From contig BFEA01000125.1 of assembly GCA_003427395.1 (NCBI GenBank), positions 2,255,661 to 2,319,660 on the forward strand: DNA of 64,000 bases. Reading direction: 5' to 3'. Position numbers and translations under genes: made by a program. The notes beneath the pieces were generated by a model. That model did not search any database. It was not told where the DNA came from and saw only the letters and a list, made by a program, of their open reading frames with translations. This document shows positions 56,400 to 64,000 of the stretch, in pieces; the stretch's first letter is position 1; each line of letters begins with the position of its first letter. The DNA is from Chara braunii (taxonomy: Eukaryota; Streptophyta; Charophyceae; Charales; Characeae).

Positions 56400-59300
56400 G
56401 GTAGCAATACCAGAACCGAAGTGAATGTTGTTGGGTGCAGCACAACAGCTCTTGATGAAGGCGGTATTGGGGGGTGGGGTGGGGGGAGGTGTAATGACTG
56501 GCCAGCATGGTCAGCACTAGCAGTGCTAGTGTTCCCCTCCAGCAATGCCTGCTCAGCTGCCCATCGGCTAGGTGTGGGGATGGTACAGCCTTGCACTTGC
56601 ACCACCCCAGCATCGCTAACCTACGCAATGGGTCAGGGAGAGGTAAGGGTTTTTAGGCTGCATTATGTGAGGTAGAGAGATGGCTAGAAATGAGAAGAGG
56701 AAAGCGAGGAGTGATTTGGAGATGAAGAGGTAAAAGTAAAAACATAAGATGCACGTATGCGGAATGTATGACAGTGAAATCTTTGCTTAGTTGGATAGTC
56801 GATGATGTTTATTCTGAATGCTAGGGAAGTGCAGAATGCCAAACTGTGTTTGGCGGATTGGCCATCACTGAACTGCAGAAGCATCTGGTTGATGATCAAT
56901 GGCCCTCTGGGTGATTGGCACCCATGACTTAACTAGGAAACCTTTGACAGTCAAAACAGAGCCATCTCGAGTGCGCCTTGGGGGCCATCTCACGTGCGCC
57001 TTTGGTCCCCCCCCCCGGTGGAAGCGCAGGGCACAGTATTGCATTAAACATCTGAAAGGATGTCTTTCTGGGAGCTCGGATCGCTAGCAAATAATTTGTT
57101 CGAAAACAATAACGAATAAGTTGAAGTAACATACGTGCATCAGGATGTTATTTAGATTTTTCGAGTCCTTGGGTCCCTGGAGAAGCATCCAAATTTCAAA
57201 ATTATATAATCCATGGCAAGCTGGTGTCACTAGATGAGCGAGAGGCGGATGTGGGGGACTACCGTTTCATCCACGGATGCGATCACGGCTTCCAGTCTTG
57301 TGACCCGATATAAGCAAATGGTTGGGGTGGTTGATGAAACAGGAAGGAATTGCAGCATGTAATAAGAACCTAAACGCGACAGGTGCGGCATGTAATAAGC
57401 TGAACCTAAATGCGACAGGTGTGGCATGTAACAAGCTGAATGTGACAGATTACGAAAGGAGTGTTTGGAGAGGACTGGCAAATTGAGAGAAGCTATTCAG
57501 TGGATGATATGTTGGGAAAAGTACCTCTTGTCCATGATTATTCGCCGTGTTTCGAAGTTAATGTATGGAATTTCCACCTCCAGGGCTGGCTTGCCTGCTT
57601 CCTGAGCATATGGACATGGTGATCTGGCATCTACGTTGGACGAATATAGGATTTCGGCCTCCGGGGCGGGATGGCCTGCCTGTGTCCTGAGCATATAGAC
57701 GAGGTGATCCGGTGTGCACCTTGGAGGCTTGCTGCAGGGTTCTCCGTGGAGCGTGGGTGTGGCGCCGCTATATAGCGAGCCATGCCAAATGCTTTGTCAA
57801 GGTGTTGATGTTAGTGTGACGTCGACCAGTGCTATGATGCAGGCCGTCTAAAAAATTCTGTTAGGAGGTCCATACGGGTGTGATGGTGACCAGGCGAGGA
57901 TTCCAGGGCGGAAGTAATATTTTCTTTATATTAGGATATTAAGGAAGTAATTTCTTTGTATTTTGATATGAGATCTTGGATTCGTTTCAGTTGGGGGGCC
58001 TTTCTGTTGCATTCAATTCAGACGTGTCGCAAGAGTCCTTGCATAAGGTTCTGCAAAGATCAACGGATCTACTACCGGTCCGTGAACGTTGTGCAGACAG
58101 CTAAGATGGCGTTTGGGAGGGGGAGCATAAGTGATGAGCTTGAGCAGTAGGACGCAGCCATACCGTAACTGAAGGTCAGTGTCAGCGCCCAGGGGCTTAA
58201 ACACGGAGTGCTAGGGGAAGGGTCTTTCGTCAGCCTCTGTTATGCATAGCGCTTGGTGTCGTCATGAATGCGGACCTTTTTAAGTTGCTGCCCCTCTTGG
58301 AGTAGAAGGGTAATAGGAAAGAAGGTTCAAAAATTTCTTGTTATTAGCTTTGGTCATCCGCAGGGAAGTGCTATGGGAGAGGAGAAGGAACAATCTTTGA
58401 CTATGTTGAAAATTTGTGTAAAACAGGTGACTTTGCGTGATGGGTGTGTGAGATGCACCTCTTGTAGTGCCGTTGAAGGAGGCTACACGTTTGTGTATCC
58501 TGTCATCAGAACACTTGCAGTGTAATTAGGGAGGCAAATGCGAAAGGCTTTCCTTCTTTTGTGTTTCTGCCGATGATCTGCGTTTGTATTATGTTCGAGT
58601 TTCTGCGTTGTCAGGCTTGTAAATTGCTCGAGCGTCGAGCTGTGGCTCTTCACAGTCGGTACAAATTAAGCTATGAAGGTGCAGCGGATAAGTTCCTTGG
58701 ATGACTGTACTGCGGTAGGCTGGAATTTGGTTTTATGGTGTAGGACCGTGTCTAAACTCTGTTTATGAAGTGTGGTAGGTGGCACTTGCACCTTTCATAA
58801 ATACACAGGGTTTGTAGGGTTAATTCCCTTGCACAGGGTTTGTAGGGTTAATTCCCTTGCACAGGGTTTGTAGGGTTAATTCCCGTGCACAGGGTTTGTA
58901 GGGTTAATTCTCTTACTGTCAGGGATTGAGGGTTGTGCTCCACTGACTTTCTTGGGGTATTTTTGCTGAAGTAGGCAAGGGTCCACTGCAGTGTCACACA
59001 CGTTTTCTTCACGATGCAGGTGCAGTACTTTATGGTGTTGCTCAGTCCAGAAGGCGGGAGCGCCTATGGCTTTGGAGTTTTGACGTGCATCAAATTGGAG
59101 AGGCTGTTGCACGGCCTCCTTGGCCAAGTATCCCCTCAACAAGGGTGCAATGCAATCAGGCCACAATTCTGTGAATGTTGGAAATGAAGAGGCAGTTCTT
59201 TTCCATGTCACGGGGCTCCATTTTAGTAATAGCCCCAAAAGGGCTGTTAGGTGGAACTGCAAAAAAAATTACGGGGAGCTTGCCATTCTTCTCTGGCTTG

Positions 59301-60854
59301 GGAGAATTTCGCCAGATGACGTTCAGCGGGGCACAACCCTCAGTTTTTAGGGGAGAGGATTTCGAGGAAGATTTGTTTACTAGATAACCTGGAGTGCTTG
59401 TGGACATTCCGACGAAATGCGAGTACGGCGGAAGACGGGAGGATGAATCTTGTGTGTGTGCAGCAAGAAGCATCGTCTGGAAGACATAGCAGGTAAAGTG
59501 ATAGAGGATTTGGACTCTTTTGAGGTGTCGAAGAGATGTCTATTGGGACGGTTTGAAAGATTGCGGAAAATGGAAAATGGGAAGGTGTTCTTTGGGCTTG
59601 TTGGAGGTCGCTGTTAAACGGCTGTCACTGTTAAACGGGTCTCTCTTTTCATGCCGGGCTAGTCGAGTTACTTAATTCAGTTTGAGTCTTTTGAGTCTTT
59701 TGAGTCTTTCGACTTGTTAGCTTGTAGTTCTATTGGTCTTTTAATTGGTTTTTCATTATGGAACAAACGAGGGGGGTGGAGGGTCTTCTTTACTAATAGG
59801 TGTTTTCATTTCTGTGATAATAATAACCATTAATGTATTTGGATCAGTTTTAGCAGATAGTACGGGATGCTGTGATAGTTTGTGGGGCACTCGATGCCCA
59901 GGTAGATGGCGGTGGAAATAAGTTCTGGTGTGGCTATGCTCTCCTGGAACTGCTCTGGGTATTATCTCTGCAGTCTCTTGAGGGTGTTTATTGTATAGGA
60001 GCAGCGGTCATTGCAATCGGACTGTGAAGGCAGACGTGGTAATAGAGATAAGAAAGCAGTCTCTAGCCAGCGCAAAACGGAGCTGTAGAGCGGGCAAGGA
60101 CATGAATGTGCAGGGTGAAAGGGAGTAGGTTGAGGACGCGAGGTGAAAACCGCGTTGCAATATTTAAGGAACACACACCTTTGTGTCACTGAAGCCGTAG
60201 TTTGGGCTCTCTGAATCTAGAATCTCTACGACACACTTCAACGAATGTCTGGGTTCCTTTTTTGTAGTGCCGTTGCGTTGGCGAAGATGTACATTGGAGG
60301 CGCGATGTGTGAAGGGGTGGTAATGTGAGTGAAGATGCAAAGATACGCATTGGAGGTGCGATGTGCGAAGGGGTCGCGACAATGTGAATGAAGATGGGCT
60401 CGCACGTTTGGCAGACACACTTGCCTTGCATTCGGATGTTAGTTGAAGTGATGGCTCTTATGTGAGTCATCATGTGTAATGTTTGATGGCTCTTATGTGA
60501 GTCATCGTGTGTAACGCTCACATTACATATGGGAAGATTTGGAATGGGCTGCGTGATTGAGAATAAGTTATGGGTAGGCGAGCGATTTGTGTGGTGCTGG
60601 CGGTGGGAGACTCGCATGAATGTGGTGTCTTTATATGTTGAAATGAAATCAAAGAAACCTGATTTATAAATAATTGGTTGTTGTCAACTTCTATTTGGTG
60701 TCAGTGCAGACGAGGAATGGTAGTCTGATGTTTTCGATTCGACTTGTATCTGTGATGTGTGCTGGTTGTTGTGTTTTTTTTTTTCCAGGAAAATGCTCCA
60801 TTGCCATATCAAGCAGCCTATGCCTGCCCAGGTCGCTACCGTCCTTGTGAGTAG
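56400..60854 (+). CDS. Possible last two exons of the kinase gene
   Basis: A piece at 56,400-56,642 (acceptor CTTCCCCAG, donor GTAAGG) is open for 81 codons in phase 0 at both ends. A piece at 60,789-60,854 follows a pyrimidine-rich acceptor (TTTTTTTTTCCAG) and reads ENAPLPYQAAYACPGRYRPC to a TAG stop. They would extend the preceding candidate exons without a frame break. The support is only splice signals and phase. The first piece is low in recognisable character, and the second contains a GTGAGT that could be a donor in another frame. The gap from 53,364 to 56,400 shows no clear exon. Confidence 0.25.
58804..58914. repeat. 28-bp tandem repeat, four units
   Basis: Four units begin CACAGGGTTTGTAGGG and continue TTAATTCCCTTG, with one or two changes in the last units. 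It is noncoding and lies in the long interval between candidate last exons. Confidence 0.95.
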
Positions 60855-62044
60855 TTCAGCCATCATTTTTCTGGAACCTTTCCTCTCGTTTTGAGAATGT
60901 CGTTTTTGATGATCTGAGTGCTCTCCTGCAGCACTGGAATAGTTGGATCTGCTGAGGTTTTTGCAGAGCTCATTCTGATTTTATTTGAGCGATACTGCCG
61001 CATGAGGCTGTTTTTTTTTGTTTTTTTTTTTATAGAAAGGTATCGACTTGGACACCTAAAAAGGGAAGGGAATGGGCTGGGCAGTGCTGAAGTGCCTAAA
61101 AACGGTTCTTGGTTCCTTGGACTGTTAAACATGATGTGCCTCTGGACTTCTGTAAGGAACCAACATGATTCTCTCACCTGTTGTCTAAAGATGGTGATGT
61201 GGAGGAGTCAATATTTTGATTAATCGAGGTCAAAAAGAAAAAAGAAAAAAAAAAGGAGTAATCGAGGTCTTGCGCGCCTTTTTTATCCTTATCCTGCGCG
61301 CCTTTTTGCATCCGTATCCTTCAGTTCTTGGTGCTAATGCAACAGGACTGTCGCAGTGCACGCCGAGATCGAAAGGAACTCTGTGGATCGGGTTACCTGA
61401 CGGTCGATCCTTTCCCAGGGAACAACTGATGGTAGTCAGGGGTTCTTTGGCCCACACAGAAGGAAGTGTGGAACCGGTCGCATTGTCATCATAATTATAC
61501 TTGCCCTATGGAAGAGTGTGGAATCGGTCACTCACTACATGGACAAGGGGGGAGGACCGTGAGGACCTGTTTTCAGAGACAAGAAATGGCATTCCATCTG
61601 CGGAACTGGTTGTCTTAAGAGCCTGCCAGTTGATCCCTTTGGTCAGGTTATCACATAATCACAAACTTGTGCCACTGGCAATAGAGCCTTTTGACTATAG
61701 GAAGCCCTATCTCATCCTGAATGCTGGACAGACCGAAGGGTATCCGTGCAAGTCCTATGAAGAGTGGAACAACCGAATGCCAATGAAGACGGCCCTTGGT
61801 TGAGTTCTGAAGTACAAGTCTTTTCATAACCAGTCAGTCGAAAGTTTGGGTACTTCACCCCTCGCGTCTCCTTTTCCGGAACGCTAATATGTTAAGCAGT
61901 GAATGGCGGGCGGAATAGAACAGCCTCAGGACAAAGAGCCGACGAACTGTTTGATCAGCCTGTTGCTCATATTGTGTAGTTGTTTGATGGTATCTAACAA
62001 GTGTGTGCGAAATTCGACTGTTCGACGATATATATATGTATATA
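60855..62044 (+). other. No confirmed gene; one orphan frame
   Basis: A 100-codon frame at 61,501-61,803 ends in a protein-like stretch (KLVPLAIEPFDYRKPYLIL, then KSYEEWNNRMPMKTALG) and is preceded by an acceptor-like CTGTTTTCAG at about 61,570-61,579. It might be a further exon, but no family or donor was recognised. Poly(T) runs occur near 61,010-61,032. Confidence 0.3.
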
Positions 62045-62133
62045 TTTGCTGGCTTGTGATGGGGTGTGAACCGACAGTCTGTTGAGTTTTCCATCTGGTG
62101 TGGGTGAGTGATAGTCTACTTCGATTTTGGTTA
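62045..62133. repeat. Direct repeat upstream of the hammerhead, first copy
   Basis: The 89 bp starting TTTGCTGGCTTGTGATGGGG are repeated at 63,912-64,000 with two substitutions, offset 1,867 bp. This copy continues into the hammerhead 46 bp later. The other copy is cut by the window edge. Confidence 0.95.
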
Positions 62134-62178
62134 AGGTAGATTATCATTTACAGTGTAATCAGTGAGGGGATTCTGCAG

Positions 62179-62230
62179 ACTGTTGAGGGTTCGGCCTCCT
62201 GATGAGTCGGTGAAACTCCGACGAAACAGT
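62179..62230 (+). ncRNA. Hammerhead ribozyme, type III
   Basis: All core and stem elements are present in order. Stem III is ACTGT (62,179-62,183) with ACAGT (62,226-62,230). The cleavage triplet is GTT, with cleavage expected after 62,184. Stem I is GAGG/CCTC closed by GTTCGG (62,185-62,198). Core CTGATGA is at 62,199-62,205. Stem II is GTCGG/CCGAC closed by TGAAACT (62,206-62,222). Core GAA is at 62,223-62,225, and its following A starts stem III. Every stem pair is Watson-Crick. Stem III is the open end, the topology of plant retrozymes and viroid-like RNAs. GTT is permitted but usually slower than GTC. A degenerate copy at 36,974-37,020 shares the 3' flank, so it belongs to a mobile repeat. 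No reading frame uses it. Confidence 0.9.
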
Positions 62231-62339
62231 TTGTCACAGCCCCTCGTTTATTGTCCTCTTCTCTCTCTCTCCTACGGTTTACCGGGCAGTTCTGTTTGTG
62301 ACGATATATAGATATATCTAACCATTTGTTTTGCAACGA

Positions 62340-63420
62340 TTTGTCACACTACATCCAAATCAGGTCTTCCACCTTTGGCGTCTGGCAGGAGTAACGCGAA
62401 TAGTGCAATTGTGTTGAACGGGGGGAGCAAGAGTACACTTCCGGCTCCGTATTCGATGAGGTAGGCTTTCTTTTGTGAGCGCAGGACGACCCTTTCTTTT
62501 TCGACGGCTCGTAAGAGCCAGCAAGATGGACTTGTCAGTTTGAACTGGATGTATTCGCTTGTTTCATTCCTTTTTTTTTTCTGAGGAAGAATGTTATGGG
62601 ACAACAGTCTCATTTATGTGGTGGTGGAACAGGATGCCGACACTGTGCGCTTCCCCCTCAGGGGTCGGCTAAGAAGTAGATATTCTCGCAAGTTTTGTTA
62701 TGCAGATAGCCAAAGTTATTGAGTTTTGTTATGCAGATAGCCAAAGTTATCGAGTAGTAGTGGGAATTTGGATGCGATGCTATGTCATATCCCTTTTCGT
62801 TTTCTGTAAATGTGTTTGTCTTTTGTAAATTCAACCCTTGCCGGGTTCTTTTGATGTCTTGGTGTGGCAACGGGTTTTGAGTGGGTGACAGTTTGTGTAC
62901 CGCCTGTTCTGCTGGAATGCACTGAGTATGGTTATGGGTATTCGGATGAACTTGCCGCTTGTTTTTGCGCTTCTCTTTTCTGGTTTACGTACGTACTCTT
63001 CCTCCTCCTACATGAGGCGGTGTTTGTGTTTTTGTGAGATATATGGTGTCCAAACCCTTGGTCTGTCTGATTGGCAGTTGATGAGGAAGCCTTGGCTTTG
63101 TGGCTATCAGAGGCCTGTTGACTGCAGTACCGAGCTTAGACAATATCAAACCGATCACCTTGTATTTATTTTATACACCTGTGGATGGGACTGAGCCTGG
63201 CACGGACCGCTATGTAGGTGCCATGGAACTGGTGTACCAGGCGGGAACTAGTGCATTTATCCCTCGTTTGAAAGTTGTTCCCAGTCTCCTACCTTCTACT
63301 TGCAATGGAGTTGGTTGCGATGTACCGGATGTACCGGGGTCTATGAGGCATTGCAATGGCAGCTGCACGGTATCACACACGGACTTTCTTTTATTAAAAA
63401 CTTAATAAAAAGTAAAATAA
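62340..63420 (+). other. No confirmed gene; one protein-like frame
   Basis: The frame 63,100-63,405 contains DGTEPGTDRYVGAMELVYQA and a cysteine-rich end, ending near an AATAAA-type signal at about 63,403. No family was recognised and no splice pair was convincing. A 28-bp tandem duplication (GTTTTGTTATGCAGATAGCC) lies at about 62,695-62,750. Confidence 0.25.
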
Positions 63421-63524
63421 TAATTTGGACCATTTCTGGATCTATGCGCTTCTTGCTTGCGCAGGGGCTGTGCTTAATCTTCTCTGCATCATTCCGATTT
63501 TAACTGATGTCTATAAGGATGGAC
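63421..63524 (-). ncRNA. U6 snRNA sequence, diverged, probable pseudogene
   Basis: On the minus strand the sequence runs from GTCC (63,524) through ACATCAGTTAAAATCGGAA, GATGCAGAGAAGATTA and GCCCCTGCGCAAG to GAAATGGTCCAAATT. It matches U6 over its whole length of about 104 nt. The invariant ACAGAGA reads GCAGAGA, there is an extra A before GCA after GATTA, and the region after GCGCAAG is altered. The 5' stem-loop differs in sequence but can still pair at five of six positions. No plant upstream sequence element (TCCCACATCG) was found, and only a weak CATATT lies near -30, so it is more likely a pseudogene than an active gene. U6 forms the catalytic centre of the spliceosome. Confidence 0.8.
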
Positions 63525-63911
63525 ACTGATATCTTTGTACAGCAATGCAATATGGCGAGTTCTTAAAGTTCTGAGTCTTCTGACATTAGCCGCATCATCT
63601 TTTCGCTGTTTGTATCAGAAGTATGACCATTTGCCGGCGAGCACCCAAATTGCAATTATGTCAGAATGGGCCCTTGCAGAGTCTCGCCAGCACTGGGCAG
63701 AGGTATTTGATATTGTCCAACCTACACGTTGAACGCAATCTATGATTTCATTCATCGCGTTTTCAATCGCAGAATTTGATTTTGAACACTGCTATATAAT
63801 ATATATATGGTCGGGGCCGTTGCTAGGCGGCCATGCTGTGCCTCTAGTGCCAGCGGCGAGTCTGGAGTGTATTTTTTGGCTGTGACAGACCTTTCTTTGT
63901 TTCGTGGATGT

Positions 63912-64000
63912 TTTGCTGGCTTGTGATGGGGTGTGAACCGACAGTCTGTAGAGTTTTCCATCTGGTGTGGGTGAGTGATAGTCTACTTTGATTTTGGTTA
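63912..64000. repeat. Direct repeat, second copy, cut by the window edge
   Basis: This matches 62,045-62,133 with two differences. If the copy continues as the first does, the next hammerhead would start about 46 bp beyond the end of the window. The U6-like sequence and an orphan frame lie between the two copies. Confidence 0.95.

Overview
The window looks like nuclear DNA of a green plant-lineage eukaryote, most probably a charophyte-type alga; this is an inference. The only clear host gene is a MAK/ICK/MOK-family kinase closest in style to plant MHK. It is cut into small exons with GT-AG introns of up to about 7 kb. The retroelements have a plant-type primer-binding site for initiator tRNA-Met. 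Introns and spacers are full of microsatellites, homopolymers and short tandem duplications. Nothing bacterial or organellar was seen.

Layout. 1-12,120: a graveyard of minus-strand Ty3/gypsy relics (gag, protease, reverse transcriptase, RNase H at 7,880-11,830, with primer-binding site and LTR edge at 11,961-12,120). It includes two diverged copies of one repeat (about 380-2,500 and 5,990-8,000). Between those copies lie tandem repeats and a striking array of nine short hairpins that share a loop but have different, compensating stems (3,961-4,719). 13,130-15,111: the broken 3' part of a LINE. 15,199-28,749: one almost complete Ty3/gypsy element inserted in or next to the LINE tail, with 2.7-kb LTRs. 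Its gag, protease and RT/RNase H are dead, but its integrase frame is open and carries a PHD finger. Three further overlapping reading frames follow the integrase.

28,750-39,780: gene-poor, with (CT)n, (GA)n and poly-G tracts, the GC-rich upstream region of the kinase gene, a proposed 8-nt first coding exon (32,661-32,668) and a degenerate hammerhead ribozyme (about 36,974-37,020). 39,788-48,057: ten exons that, with the proposed first one, give a complete 284-codon kinase domain. 48,058-60,854: candidate C-terminal exons that join in phase but leave at least one gap. 62,179-62,230: a complete type III hammerhead ribozyme in a dispersed repeat. Part of that repeat recurs at the window edge, so another ribozyme copy is predicted about 46 bp beyond it. 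63,421-63,524: a full-length but diverged U6 snRNA sequence on the minus strand.

The most unusual items are the hammerhead, the covarying hairpin array, the PHD finger between RNase H and integrase, the chain of overlapping ORFs after the integrase, and a 67-bp inversion that distinguishes the two LTRs of the same element.
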